From Tahibacter harae (GTDB taxonomy: Bacteria; Pseudomonadota; Gammaproteobacteria; Xanthomonadales; Rhodanobacteraceae): a stretch of 64,000 nucleotides of DNA. The translations under genes and the position numbers were made by a program. Location of the stretch: positions 1 to 64,000 of the forward strand of contig NZ_JANFQO010000024.1 of NCBI RefSeq assembly GCF_024437735.1. The letters run 5' to 3'. Of the stretch, positions 1 through 8,942 are shown in pieces. The notes under the pieces are model-generated. The model saw only the letters and a program-made list of their open reading frames with translations, did not search any database and was not told where the DNA came from. The stretch's first letter is position 1. Each line of letters begins with the position of its first letter.

Positions 1-94
1 TCGGGATTCGGGATTCGGGATTCGGGATTCGGGATTCGGGATTCGGGATTCGGGATTCGGGATTCGGGATTCGGGATTCGGGATTCGGGATTCG
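1..94. repeat. Heptanucleotide tandem repeat, about 13 copies of TCGGGAT
   Basis: The window opens inside a perfect array of the 7-base unit TCGGGAT, about 13.4 uninterrupted copies that end at the C of position 95. The array may continue to the left of the window, so its full length is unknown. It lies about 430 bases upstream of the pirin gene. A period of 7 without spacers is a simple-sequence array and not a CRISPR. Perfect arrays of this kind are prone to slippage, so copy number probably varies between strains (inference). Confidence 0.95.
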
Positions 95-317
95 CAGGGA
101 GTGTGCGGCGGAATCCGGGGTTTTTGGCAAGTGACAATTGCCCGATTTCTTCGAGAAAAAGCGGAAGGCTCCCTCTCCCCCAGGCAAGCTTGGGGAAGAG
201 AGCTGGGGTGAGGGGGCGACGATCAATGCCCCTCGCCGTTGGATTTTCGCAAAAATCTTCAACACGCGAAGAGCCGGCGAAAACCGGAATTCCTCGCGAC
301 TGAAGCGCCGCCCCCAA

Positions 318-353
318 CCCTCTCCCCAAGCGCGTTCGCGCTTGGGGAGAGGG
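318..353. repeat. Perfect 17-bp intergenic inverted repeat (CCCTCTCCCC type)
   Basis: The arms 318-334 and 337-353 are perfect reverse complements (CCCTCTCCCCAAGCGCG) separated by two bases. A degenerate relative lies at about 171-214, with CCCTCTCCCC facing GGGGTGAGGG. Both sit in the roughly 430-base gene-poor stretch before the pirin gene. Palindromes of the CCCTCTCCCC...GGGGAGAGGG type are common intergenic repeats in GC-rich gammaproteobacteria. I see no coding sequence in 95-529. Confidence 0.75.
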
Positions 354-529
354 CTTCCAGGCCTGCAGCAATCCCGCAGCCCATAGCCCGCAATCCACAA
401 CGCATCTTTCCCCCAACCCCGAAACCAGCGCGATTGTTTCCCCCACACAGCTACGCTGTTCACGCCAGCCGGCTTGGCACAAAGCATCGCAGCAACCATC
501 TTGCGCGGATGAGTCCACCGGAGCCGTCC

Positions 530-1387
530 ATGAACACCGTAGCCCCCACGCCCCGCACCATCATCAAGACCGTACGCGGCATGCCCGCCAGCGACGGCGC
601 CGGCGTCAAGCTCAACCGCGTGATCGGCCAGCCCGCGCTGGACATGCTGGATCCCTTCCTGATGCTGGACGAATTCCGCTCCGACCAGCCCGGCGACTAC
701 CTGGCCGGCTTCCCCGACCATCCGCACCGCGGTTTCGAGACCGTCACCTACATGCTCGCCGGCAACATGCGCCATGGCGACAACCAGGGCAATACCGGCC
801 GCCTGCGCGCCGGCAGCGTGCAGTGGATGACGGCCGGTCGCGGCATCGTGCATTCGGAGATGCCGGAGCAGGAAGACGGCCTGATGTGGGGCTTCCAGCT
901 GTGGGTGAATCTGCCGGGCAAGGACAAGATGTGCGCGCCGCGCTACCAGGACATCGCGCCGGAACAAGTGCCGCGCCTGCAGCCGGCGGACGGCGTGGAA
1001 CTGCGCCTGCTCACCGGCCGCATCGGCGATGTGGCCGGCCCGGTCACCGATGTCGCGACGGCGCCTCTGTACGTCGATGTGCGCCTGCAGGCCGGCGCGC
1101 AGTGGACCGCCGATGTGCCGGCGACGCACAACGCCTTCGTCTACGTCTACGAAGGCGAGGCCACGATCGGCAGCGATGCTTCGGCACGCAGGCTGGCACG
1201 CGGCGAGCTGGGCGTGCTTGGCCAGGGCGACAGCGTGACGCTCGCCGCCGGCGGTGCCGCGACGAAACTGATTCTCGTCGCCGGCAAGCCGCTGAACGAG
1301 CCGGTGGCGAAATACGGCCCCTTCGTCATGAATACGCAGGAGCAGATCATGACGGCAATCCGCGATTTCCAGGCCGGGCGGTTCTGA
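530..1387 (+). CDS. Pirin family protein (cupin)
   Basis: This 285-residue protein has the normal length for the pirin family, which are bicupin metalloproteins; some oxidise quercetin and others act as redox-sensitive regulators in the cytosol. The N-terminal cupin carries the metal-ligand pattern of the family: H64 and H66 in H-P-H-R-G-F-E-T, and H108 and E110 in I-V-H-S-E-M. The Q-W-M-T-A-G-R-G stretch before H108 is also characteristic. The C-terminal half (about residues 160-280) is the second, usually metal-free, cupin. The ATG at 530 is preferred because CCGGAG precedes it; an in-frame ATG at 509 would add seven residues. The gene stands alone, with a long repeat-bearing gap upstream. 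Whether it is a quercetinase or a regulator cannot be read from the sequence. Confidence 0.9.
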   Translation: MNTVAPTPRTIIKTVRGMPASDGAGVKLNRVIGQPALDMLDPFLMLDEFRSDQPGDYLAGFPDHPHRGFETVTYMLAGNMRHGDNQGNTGRLRAGSVQWMTAGRGIVHSEMPEQEDGLMWGFQLWVNLPGKDKMCAPRYQDIAPEQVPRLQPADGVELRLLTGRIGDVAGPVTDVATAPLYVDVRLQAGAQWTADVPATHNAFVYVYEGEATIGSDASARRLARGELGVLGQGDSVTLAAGGAATKLILVAGKPLNEPVAKYGPFVMNTQEQIMTAIRDFQAGRF

Positions 1388-1651
1388 TACCACCGCAGCC
1401 GAGCTGTCCTGACCGGGCCGGCGCGGCGGCGAACCGGATATGCCGGCGGCACTCCAGGCTATGACGCTTCACACTGCCTCAGCCTGCGGGTGCCGTCCTG
1501 CTGCAGCACCGACCGCACCCTCTGCACCAATCGGGTGCACCTCGATTTTGAGTTGACCGGGCGCGTACTGGATCCCGTCGCCAGTGACGGACAGGGCGGA
1601 GGGTTGCGCCGGATAGCTTGAAATTTTCCTGATTCTTTCGCCGCAAACGAA

Positions 1652-1671
1652 GAAGGGGCCACAGCCCCTTC
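1652..1671. terminator. Hairpin between convergent pirin and S9 peptidase genes
   Basis: GAAGGGGC (1652-1659), a CACA loop and GCCCCTTC (1664-1671) form a perfect 8-bp stem in the 309-base gap between two converging genes. On the minus strand it follows the peptidase stop by about 25 bases and leads into a short T-rich stretch, so it may be a weak terminator for that gene. Nothing else is evident in 1388-1696. Confidence 0.45.
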
Positions 1672-1696
1672 CTCGTTCCCCCATCGCTCCGATTGA

Positions 1697-3934
1697 TTAC
1701 GGCGCGGCTGGCTTCAGCTGCCGGTCGAACCAGCGCTTGAGCGTGTTGTAGACATGCTTCTTCATCGCCGGCGTGGACATGCCGTGCTTGCCGCCGGGAT
1801 AGGTCATCAGCTCGAACGCCTTGCCGCGGTTCTGCAGTTCCGCCATCAGCTTGGTGGAATGGGTGAACAGCACATTGTCGTCAGCCATGCCGTGGATCAG
1901 CAGCAGCGGCGAGGTCAGGCCGTCCAGCCAGGGCAGCACGCCGCTCTTGCGATAGCCCTCGGCATTGTCCTTGGGCAGGCTGAGATAGCGTTCGGTGTAG
2001 TGTGTGTCATACAGCGTCCACTCCGTCACCGGCGCGACCGAGACGCCGGCAGCGACGATGTCGGAGGACTTGGCCAGCATCATCAGCGTGAGATAGCCGC
2101 CGTAACTCCAGCCGAACACGCCCATATGGCGTGCATCGACCCAGGGCTGCTTGGCCAGCCACTGCAGCGCGGCGCGCTGGTCTTCCACCTCGACCGCGCC
2201 GAGCTGGCGGTAAATCGGATCGGAGAAGGCGCGGCCGCGCCGCGACATGCCGCGGTTGTCCAGGGTGATGACGACATAGCCCTGCTGCGCCAGGTACTGG
2301 TCCAGCAGATCGCCGAAATCGCGCTTGGCCAGCTGCACCGTGGGTCCGCCGTAGAAATGCGAGATCACCGGATAGCGCTTGGCCGGATCGAAGCCCGCCG
2401 GCTTGTACAGGCGGTACCACAGGTCCTGGCCGTCGGCGGCCTTGATGCTGCCGAACTCGGGCACGATGTGCTCGGCCTGGTAGGGTGCGTACGGGTGCTT
2501 GTCGTCGACCTTATTCTCGGCGATCCAGGCCAGGCGCGAGCCGTCGGGCCTGCGCACGCTGACCTGGGTCGGCGTGCGCGGATCGCTCCAGCTGTCGACG
2601 AACAGCTTCACGCCCTCGCTGTCGCCGGCAAAGCTGGCTTCATGCCAGCCATCCTCGGCGGTGATGCGCTGCGGCGCCGCGGCGTTGCTGCCGTCCAGCT
2701 TGAGTGCGTAGACCTGCTTGTCCAGCGCGTGGTCGCGGTTGCCGGCGACGTAGACCAGACCGGCGGCCTCGTCCACGGCCAGCACTTTGTCCACGACCCA
2801 ATTGCCGCTGGAAAGTGCAAATTTTTCCTTTCCATCCATATCGTACAGATACAGATGCTTGTAGCCGCTGCGCTCGGAGGCCCAGATGAAGGCCTGCTGG
2901 CGCTTGAGGAAGCGCAGGTCTTCGTGCAGGTTGATCCAGTTGGGCTGGGTCTCGCTGAGCAGCACGCGCTGCTTGAGCGTCTCCTGGTCGACCAGCACCA
3001 GGTCGATGCGGCGCTGGTCGCGGCTCTGACGCTGGAAGGCGAGGTGCTTGCCGTCCGGCGTCCAGTTGACCCGGTTGAGGTAGATGTCCTCGTCCTTGCC
3101 CAGGTCTATCCAGCGTGGCCGGCCGCCGGAAGGACGGATCAGGCCCAGCTGCACGCGCGCATTGGGCTGGCCCGCGGCCGGATAGCGCTGCTCGGTCACG
3201 TCGGTGCCTTCGGCCTGGATCTCGAAGCGCTTCACCTCGGGCACCTGGGCTTCGTCGTAGCGTTCGAACGCGATCCATTCACCGGTCGGCGACCACCAGT
3301 AGCCGCTGAAGCGGTCCATTTCTTCCTGCGCGATGAACTCGGCCTCGCCGTTGTGCACCGTGCCCTTGCCGTCGTCGGTCAGGCGGAACTTGAGATTGGT
3401 CTTGAGATCGACCACCCACAGGTTCTGCTGGCTCACGAAGGAAACGTAGCGTCCGCTGGGGGCGACCTGGGCGTCGATGATCTCGGCATCCTTGGGCGTG
3501 AGCGAACGTACGGCGTCATCGGGCGCGGCCTTGAGGTCGTACAGGTACAGCTGCCCGGCCAGCGGGAACAGCAGGCGCTGGCCGTCCGGCGACCAGCGGT
3601 AGCTGACGATGCCCTTGAGGCCGGCGATGCGCTGGCGTTCGCGCGTAGCCTTTTCCGCATCCGACAGCACTTCCTCGGCAGGCTGCAGGCGGCGCGAATC
3701 CACCAGCAGGCGCGTGGCGTCGTCGGCCAGGTTGTATTCCCACAGATCCAGCAGGTTCTGGTCGTCGGCCTTGCCGCGCAGGAAGGTGACGCGGCTGCCG
3801 TCGGGCGAGATCTTCAGGCCGCGCGGCGTGGGGCCGAGCAGGGCCGGGTCGTCCAGCAGGCGTTCAACGGTGAGTTTTTCGGACATCGCAGGCAGGGAAA
3901 TGGCCATCAGGCCGGCCAGAAGCATCGTACGCAT
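1697..3934 (-). CDS. S9 family peptidase, dipeptidyl peptidase IV-like
   Basis: A secreted or periplasmic prolyl-type serine peptidase of 745 residues, the usual length for DPP IV (family S9B). A signal peptide (R-T-M-L-L-A-G-L-M-A-I-S) opens the protein. A seven- or eight-bladed propeller follows (about residues 30-480, with blades such as I-S-P-D-G-S and W-S-P-D-G-Q), then an alpha/beta hydrolase domain. The catalytic triad is visible: S610 in G-W-S-Y-G-G, D685 in H-G-M-A-D-D-N-V, and H717 in G-G-K-H-G-M. The motif E-E-M-D-R-F near residue 200 fits the DPP IV double-Glu that anchors the substrate N-terminus. I start at the ATG at 3934 because the 19 residues before it in frame do not look like part of a signal peptide. 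Expected role: removing X-Pro (or X-Ala) dipeptides from peptides taken up as food. Confidence 0.9.
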   Translation of the reverse strand: MRTMLLAGLMAISLPAMSEKLTVERLLDDPALLGPTPRGLKISPDGSRVTFLRGKADDQNLLDLWEYNLADDATRLLVDSRRLQPAEEVLSDAEKATRERQRIAGLKGIVSYRWSPDGQRLLFPLAGQLYLYDLKAAPDDAVRSLTPKDAEIIDAQVAPSGRYVSFVSQQNLWVVDLKTNLKFRLTDDGKGTVHNGEAEFIAQEEMDRFSGYWWSPTGEWIAFERYDEAQVPEVKRFEIQAEGTDVTEQRYPAAGQPNARVQLGLIRPSGGRPRWIDLGKDEDIYLNRVNWTPDGKHLAFQRQSRDQRRIDLVLVDQETLKQRVLLSETQPNWINLHEDLRFLKRQQAFIWASERSGYKHLYLYDMDGKEKFALSSGNWVVDKVLAVDEAAGLVYVAGNRDHALDKQVYALKLDGSNAAAPQRITAEDGWHEASFAGDSEGVKLFVDSWSDPRTPTQVSVRRPDGSRLAWIAENKVDDKHPYAPYQAEHIVPEFGSIKAADGQDLWYRLYKPAGFDPAKRYPVISHFYGGPTVQLAKRDFGDLLDQYLAQQGYVVITLDNRGMSRRGRAFSDPIYRQLGAVEVEDQRAALQWLAKQPWVDARHMGVFGWSYGGYLTLMMLAKSSDIVAAGVSVAPVTEWTLYDTHYTERYLSLPKDNAEGYRKSGVLPWLDGLTSPLLLIHGMADDNVLFTHSTKLMAELQNRGKAFELMTYPGGKHGMSTPAMKKHVYNTLKRWFDRQLKPAAP

Positions 3935-4077
3935 AAAGCACCATCGGCGGGCGAAGGCCCCATTAGACCGGGTTTGGGTGGCCGCAGTCATGTCGCGCCG
4001 CGTTGCGGGGGGCGCGTTTTGCGCCTTATTCCGCCGGTTCGCCTGCTAGCATGCGCGCACTCGCACGGAGAGCCCCC

Positions 4078-5103
4078 ATGATCCAGCGCGCATTCGCCGC
4101 CGTCCTGTTGCTGCTGACCCTGACCGCGGCCCATGCCGCCAGCCCGACCGACCCGCGCGCCTGCGCCGGGATCACATCGGATTCCGAGCGCCTGGCGTGC
4201 TACGACACACTGTTTCCGCGCCGGGTCGCGCCGGCCGCCGGCCCGGCCGCGGAGCAGCAGACGCTCTACGCCCACGACGACCGCGACGCCGCGCAACAGC
4301 CGCCGCGCTCCCTGCTCGACAGCCGCTGGGAGCTGGATCCGCAATCCAAGCTCGGCGTCTTCAATATCCGCGCCTACAAGCCGCTGTACGTTCTTCCCTT
4401 TTTTCACACCTCCAATATCAACGCCTCGCCACGCAGCCCCTCGCCCGGTCATGACGTGGAACTGCCGGAGCGCCTGAAGGCCGCCGAGATGAAGTTCCAG
4501 CTCAGCTTCAAGGGCAAGATCGCCGAGAACCTGTTCGGTGACAACGGCGATATCTGGCTGGGCTATACCCAGGCCTCGCACTGGCAGGTGGCCAACCCGC
4601 AGATCTCGCGCCCGTTCCGCGAGACCAACTACGAACCGGAGCTGATGCTGACGCTGCGCTCCAACTATCACATCCTGGGCTGGGACGGCCGCCTGTTCGG
4701 CATCGGCGTCAACCACCAGTCCAACGGCCGCAGCCTGCCGCTGTCACGCAGCTGGAACCGCGTCATAGGGCAGGTCGGCTTTGAACGCGGCGACTGGACA
4801 GTGATGCTGCGGCCGTGGTGGATCTTCAAGGAATCCTTCGACAAATCCGACAACCCCGATATCGGCGACTACGTCGGCCACGGCGACGTGCAGCTGGTGC
4901 GCGTGTGGAACGGCCACGAATTCGCGCTGATGCTGCGGCCCTCCAGCGAAGGCGGCGCGGCGCAGTTCGACTGGGCGTTTCCGATCCACAACCAGCTGCG
5001 CGGGCATGTGCAGGTGTTCGATGGGTATGGCGAGAGTCTGATCGACTACAACCATCGGGCGACGTATATCGGGGTGGGGCTGTCGTTGCTGGAGTGGTAT
5101 TGA
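4078..5103 (+). CDS. pldA: Outer-membrane phospholipase A (PldA family)
   Basis: A 341-residue outer-membrane beta-barrel phospholipase that hydrolyses acyl chains from phospholipids reaching the outer leaflet. The catalytic signature is clear: H213 and S215 in N-H-Q-S-N-G-R-S, and N227 in S-W-N-R. The 12-residue Ser-to-Asn spacing equals that of Escherichia coli PldA (S144/N156). A signal peptide (A-V-L-L-L-L-T-L-T-A-A-H-A-A) is followed by a short soluble region with two Cys (residues about 27-42), and then alternating barrel strands ending in an aromatic residue (E-W-Y). GGAGAG seven bases before the ATG supports this start. The gene diverges from the S9 peptidase across 143 bases. An imperfect stem at 5114-5143 may end the transcript. 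Confidence 0.92.
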   Translation: MIQRAFAAVLLLLTLTAAHAASPTDPRACAGITSDSERLACYDTLFPRRVAPAAGPAAEQQTLYAHDDRDAAQQPPRSLLDSRWELDPQSKLGVFNIRAYKPLYVLPFFHTSNINASPRSPSPGHDVELPERLKAAEMKFQLSFKGKIAENLFGDNGDIWLGYTQASHWQVANPQISRPFRETNYEPELMLTLRSNYHILGWDGRLFGIGVNHQSNGRSLPLSRSWNRVIGQVGFERGDWTVMLRPWWIFKESFDKSDNPDIGDYVGHGDVQLVRVWNGHEFALMLRPSSEGGAAQFDWAFPIHNQLRGHVQVFDGYGESLIDYNHRATYIGVGLSLLEWY

Positions 5104-5206
5104 GCGGGCGGCGGGCGGTTTCAACGAGTGTGGTTGAACCGCCGGCCAGCATTTGTTCTGCCGCCAGCTCAGTCGTCGTGCGCCGCCACCTGCGCCTTGG
5201 ACGGAC

Positions 5207-5605
5207 TTACACCAGCAGATTTGCCGACTGCGCCACCCCGTCGATGTGATCCGCCCACGCCTGTAGCGTTTCCCGCCGCTGTTCGGCGTATTCCATCTGG
5301 TTGTAGACGCCACGCACATCGCCAATGATGTGGTTTAACGCTTTCTCCCACGTCCAAAGACCAGCCTTGCTCCTGCACCAATGTCGGTGCGGTAGGTCAT
5401 AGGTCGCATGGGGGCACACCTAGGCGGCAGCGGCGTGGAAGGCTTGCTCTTTGCTTGCGCCAGGTAGCGCTGCGTACGTACTCGGCGGTCATGGCCCGGG
5501 CAGCTTGCTGCCGATGCGCGGCAGAATGTCCTTTTCCAGGTAGCGGAGAGACATCGTCACGTGCTTGCGGTCGTGCGAATGGATGTCCCTGACGAAGCGC
5601 TCGGC
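5207..5605 (-). pseudogene. Decayed P4-type phage integrase (tyrosine recombinase) remnant
   Basis: Two fragments of a P4-like integrase survive on the minus strand. At about 5605-5490 one frame reads A-E-R-F-V-R-D-I-H-S-H-D-R-K and then L-R-Y-L-E-K-D-I-L-P-R-I-G, the core-binding domain of these integrases, before a stop. About 100 bases on, another frame (to the stop at 5207) reads A-L-N-H-I-I-G-D-V-R-G-V-Y-N and E-Q-R-R-E-T-L-Q-A-W-A-D-H-I, the typical C-terminus. The catalytic middle, about 200 residues, is missing. The remnant abuts the 3' end of mnmE. I looked for a tRNA here as a possible target and found none. Confidence 0.75.
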
Positions 5606-5626
5606 AAAGCCGGCCAAGGTGGTGCT

Positions 5627-6973
5627 TCACTTCCCAATGCAGAAGTTGGAAAAGATCGCACCGAGCAAATCATCGCTGCTGAACTCACCAGTCAACTCCC
5701 CCAGATCCCGCTGCGCATGGCGCAGTTCCTCGGCGGCCAGTTCACCAGCCTGCTGCGCCACCAGCGCGAATTCCGCTGCGGCGAGATGCGCAGCTACGCG
5801 CTCCAATGCCAGGACATGCCGCGTGCGCGCGCTGAATGCGCCGGTCGCTGCATCTCCGCCGTGGGCGAGGGATTTGAGTTCGCTGCGCAGCAGATCGAGG
5901 CCGGCGCCGGTGCGCGCGGAAAGGTCGATGCGGATGCCGCTGGCTTCTTCGCGACGCTGCGGTTCCGTGCCGCTGAGATCGATCTTGTTGCAGATCAGCA
6001 GGCGCGTGCCGCCGGACTGGGCGGGGCCCAGCAGCTTGAGGTCTTCACTTAGGTGTTCGGCATCGGTAACGAGCAGCGCGACGTCGGCGCGTTCGAGTTC
6101 CTGGCGCGCGCGGCGCATGCCTTCGCGTTCGACCACGTCGGTCGAATCGCGCAGGCCAGCGGTGTCGACCAAGGTCAGCAACACGCCGTCGAGCTGGATG
6201 TTCTCGCGCAGCAGGTCGCGGGTGGTGCCGGCGACAGGGGTGACGATGGCGCGGTCCTGGGCGGCGAGGGCGTTGAGCAGGCTGGATTTGCCGGCGTTGG
6301 GACGGCCGGCGATGACGACGTGGAGGCCGTCGGCCAGGCGTACGCCGCGGCGGGTCTCGCTGAGCAGGGTGGAAAGTTCGTCGCTGACGGCGTCCAGGCG
6401 GTTGCGCAGTTCGGGTTCGGCGAGGAAGTCGATTTCGTCTTCAGGGAAGTCGATGGCGGCTTCGATGTAGACGCGCAGGTCGATCAGATTCCTGAGCAGC
6501 TTGCGCACGCGCGCGGAGAAGGCGCCGTCGAGCGAGCGCAGCGCGGCGCGGGCGGCGGTTTCGGACTGGCTGGCGATCAGGTCGGCGATGGCTTCGGCCT
6601 GGGCCAGGTCGAGTTTGCCGTTGAGGAAGGCGCGTTCGGAGAATTCGCCGGCGCGGGCCGGGCGGGCGCCGAGTTCGCAGACGCGGCGCAGCAGCAGGTC
6701 CAGCACCACGGGCGCGCCGTGGGTCTGCAGTTCGACCACGTCTTCGCCAGTGAACGAGTTCGGTAGTGGAAAATGCAGCAGCAGGCCGCGGTCGATGAGA
6801 TCGCCGGCAGCGTCGCGAAAAGCGCAATAGTGCGCATGGCGCGGCTGTGGCGTGCGGCCCAGCAAGGTGGTTGCGATGGCCGTGGCATCGGCGCCGGAGA
6901 CGCGCAGCACGCCGATGCCTGCCGCGCCCGGCGCGGTGGCGATGGCGGCGATGGTTTCGGCGTTCTTGCTCAT
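5627..6973 (-). CDS. mnmE: tRNA modification GTPase MnmE
   Basis: A 448-residue GTPase that, with MnmG, makes the 5-carboxymethylaminomethyl group on wobble uridine 34 of certain tRNAs. The N-terminal folate-binding domain begins with A-I-A-T-A-P-G-A-A-G-I-G-V-L-R-V-S-G. The inserted G domain shows G1 (G-R-P-N-A-G-K-S-S), D-T-A-G-L-R-D and N-K-I-D. The protein ends in the invariant C-I-G-K. Normal family length is about 450. It is downstream of yidC on the same strand, a usual origin-proximal order, with 120 bases between. Confidence 0.97.
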   Translation of the reverse strand: MSKNAETIAAIATAPGAAGIGVLRVSGADATAIATTLLGRTPQPRHAHYCAFRDAAGDLIDRGLLLHFPLPNSFTGEDVVELQTHGAPVVLDLLLRRVCELGARPARAGEFSERAFLNGKLDLAQAEAIADLIASQSETAARAALRSLDGAFSARVRKLLRNLIDLRVYIEAAIDFPEDEIDFLAEPELRNRLDAVSDELSTLLSETRRGVRLADGLHVVIAGRPNAGKSSLLNALAAQDRAIVTPVAGTTRDLLRENIQLDGVLLTLVDTAGLRDSTDVVEREGMRRARQELERADVALLVTDAEHLSEDLKLLGPAQSGGTRLLICNKIDLSGTEPQRREEASGIRIDLSARTGAGLDLLRSELKSLAHGGDAATGAFSARTRHVLALERVAAHLAAAEFALVAQQAGELAAEELRHAQRDLGELTGEFSSDDLLGAIFSNFCIGK

Positions 6974-7053
6974 GGCAGGCCTTTGGCGTCGCGCCTGCCT
7001 GCGGAGGGGAGCTGCCGCGGCGGCGACAAGCGGTGAAGCGGAAGGGAGTGACG

Positions 7054-7084
7054 GCGCGCCCGGACCACTCAGGCCCGGGCGCGC
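7054..7084 (-). terminator. Strong GC hairpin just downstream of yidC
   Basis: GCGCGCCCGG (7054-7063) pairs with CCGGGCGCGC (7075-7084), ten bases past the yidC stop codon. There is no T run after it on the minus strand, so it may be a Rho-dependent or processing element rather than a classic intrinsic terminator. It lies in the gap between yidC and mnmE. Confidence 0.4.
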
Positions 7085-7093
7085 GAGTGAAGC

Positions 7094-8815
7094 TTACTTG
7101 GCGTCGGCGGCTTCGATGCGGCGCGTGATGATCCACTGCTGCAGCAGCGAGGTCATGCCGTTGACGGTCCAGTACAGCACCAGGCCGGCAGGGAAGAAGG
7201 CAAACAGCACCGAGAAGATCACCGGCATGATTTTCATCATGCGCGCCTGCACCGGATCCATGCCGGTGGTCGGGGTGAGGTACTGGGTCGCGATCATGGT
7301 CGCGGCATTGAGCAGCGGCAGCACGAAGTACGGGTCCGGCGCGGTCAAGTTCTGGATCCACAGGAAGAACGGCGCCTGGCGCAGCTCCACGCTTTCCACC
7401 AGCACCCAGTACAGGGCGAAGAACACCGGGATCTGCACCAGCATGGGCAGGCAGCTGCCCAGCGGATTGATCTTCTCCTTCTGGTACAGCTCCATCATCG
7501 CCTGGTTCATTTTCTGGCGATCATCGCCGTAGCGATCCTTCAGCGCCTGCACGCGCGGCTGCAGCTTGCGCATCTTGGCCATGGAGCGGTACTGCGCTTC
7601 GCTGAGCTTGAAGAACACGGCCTTGATCAGCAGCACCAGCAGGATGATGGCGAAGCCCCAGTTGCCGGTCAGCGCGTAGAGCTTGGCCAGCACCCAATGC
7701 AGCGGCTCGGAGATGAAGGTGAGCACGCCGTAGTCGATGGTCAGGGCCAGGCCCGGGGCGACGTCGTTGAGGGTGCTCTGCAGCTTGGGGCCGACGTACA
7801 GGCGCGCCTCGCTGGTGGCGCTGCCGCCGGCGGGCACGCTGATGCCCGGGCCCATGCTGCGGATCAGGAAGCGCGGCGCCGCGTTGGCGTTGCCGCCATG
7901 GATCTCGGTGGTATAGCTCTCGGGCGACTTGTCCTGCGGCAGCCAGGCGGCGAAGAAGTAGTGCTGCAGCATGGCGATCCAGCCGCCGGTCACTGCCTGA
8001 TCCTTCAGCGGATTCTTGGCAAATTTATCGAATGCGAGCTTCTGGAATTTTTCTTCCGGCGAATACCAGGCCGCGCCGGTGAAGCTGTAGGTCTGCGGGT
8101 TGGTGATGGAGCCGAAGAAGCCATGCTTGGCCGCCGGCGGAATCACCCGCTGCAGCTGGCGGTAGGCGTTGCCGCTCCAGGCCGCGCCGCCTTCGTTCTT
8201 GATTTCCTGGCGGGTGCCGACGACGTAGCTGCCGCGCTCCAGCACATAGACCTTGCGCACGCTCAGGCCGGTGGCGGAATCGGTCCAGGTGAAGGGGACT
8301 TCCAGCGTCTTCTGGTCGGCGCCGAGGCTGTAGCTTTTCTGTTCGCTGCTGAAGACGTCCTGGTGGCTGGGCGACTTGGCCGAGCCGGTGGCGCTGGTCA
8401 GGCCGGACTGGGCGACGAAGAAGTGATCGGCGCTGTCGTCGAGCAGGCGCACCGGGTGGGCGTAGTCCTTAGGCTGCTGCGGATAGGCCAGCAGCTCGGC
8501 GCGGATCACGCTGGCGCCGCGGCTGTCTATCCACAGCTTGAGCACATCGGTGCTCACTTCGATCAGCTCGCCCTGGGCGGCGGCGGCGCTGTCGGGTACC
8601 GCGCCAGCGGCGGCGGGCACGGCCGCGGCATTGCTGGCGGCCGGCACGTCAGTACTCTGGCCGGTGGCGGCGGTGCCGTTCGCGGCGGCCGGCGCCGCGG
8701 CGGTGGGCGCGGTGCCGGGGGCAGGGGCCTGGGCATAGTCCTGCTGCCACTGGTTCCACATGAGGAAGGAAACCAGCAGCAGGGCGATCAGCAATATGGA
8801 ACGCGGATTAGTCAT
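7094..8815 (-). CDS. yidC: Membrane protein insertase YidC
   Basis: A 573-residue inner-membrane insertase that works with SecYEG or alone to insert and fold membrane proteins. It has an N-terminal anchor (I-L-L-I-A-L-L-L-V-S-F-L-M-W-N-Q-W), an Ala/Pro-rich linker (about residues 30-80), the large periplasmic P1 beta-sandwich domain (about 85-350), and the conserved core with five C-terminal helices. That core includes the W-G-F-A-I-I-L-L-V region and the coiled C1 loop (M-A-K-M-R-K-L-Q-P). Length and architecture match the gram-negative type. It lies 127 bases downstream of rnpA. The small membrane-protein gene yidD that often sits between them is not seen. Confidence 0.97.
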   Translation of the reverse strand: MTNPRSILLIALLLVSFLMWNQWQQDYAQAPAPGTAPTAAAPAAANGTAATGQSTDVPAASNAAAVPAAAGAVPDSAAAAQGELIEVSTDVLKLWIDSRGASVIRAELLAYPQQPKDYAHPVRLLDDSADHFFVAQSGLTSATGSAKSPSHQDVFSSEQKSYSLGADQKTLEVPFTWTDSATGLSVRKVYVLERGSYVVGTRQEIKNEGGAAWSGNAYRQLQRVIPPAAKHGFFGSITNPQTYSFTGAAWYSPEEKFQKLAFDKFAKNPLKDQAVTGGWIAMLQHYFFAAWLPQDKSPESYTTEIHGGNANAAPRFLIRSMGPGISVPAGGSATSEARLYVGPKLQSTLNDVAPGLALTIDYGVLTFISEPLHWVLAKLYALTGNWGFAIILLVLLIKAVFFKLSEAQYRSMAKMRKLQPRVQALKDRYGDDRQKMNQAMMELYQKEKINPLGSCLPMLVQIPVFFALYWVLVESVELRQAPFFLWIQNLTAPDPYFVLPLLNAATMIATQYLTPTTGMDPVQARMMKIMPVIFSVLFAFFPAGLVLYWTVNGMTSLLQQWIITRRIEAADAK

Positions 8816-8942
8816 GGGCTAGGCAAGGCTGGCTGCCGGAGAAGTTCCGACGCGGATGGGGACGGGGCGCAGTGCGATCAAGACAGGCGCGCCGCAAGCG
8901 GCGCGAATCGACCGCGCATTGTGCCGGGGGCGTGTTGCGGCT

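Noticed and set aside
1-94. A CRISPR array
   Set aside because: The unit is 7 bases with no spacers, so it is a simple tandem repeat.
5104-5206. A tRNA gene as integration site for the integrase relic
   Set aside because: No cloverleaf could be found near the relic; only an imperfect stem at 5114-5143 is present.
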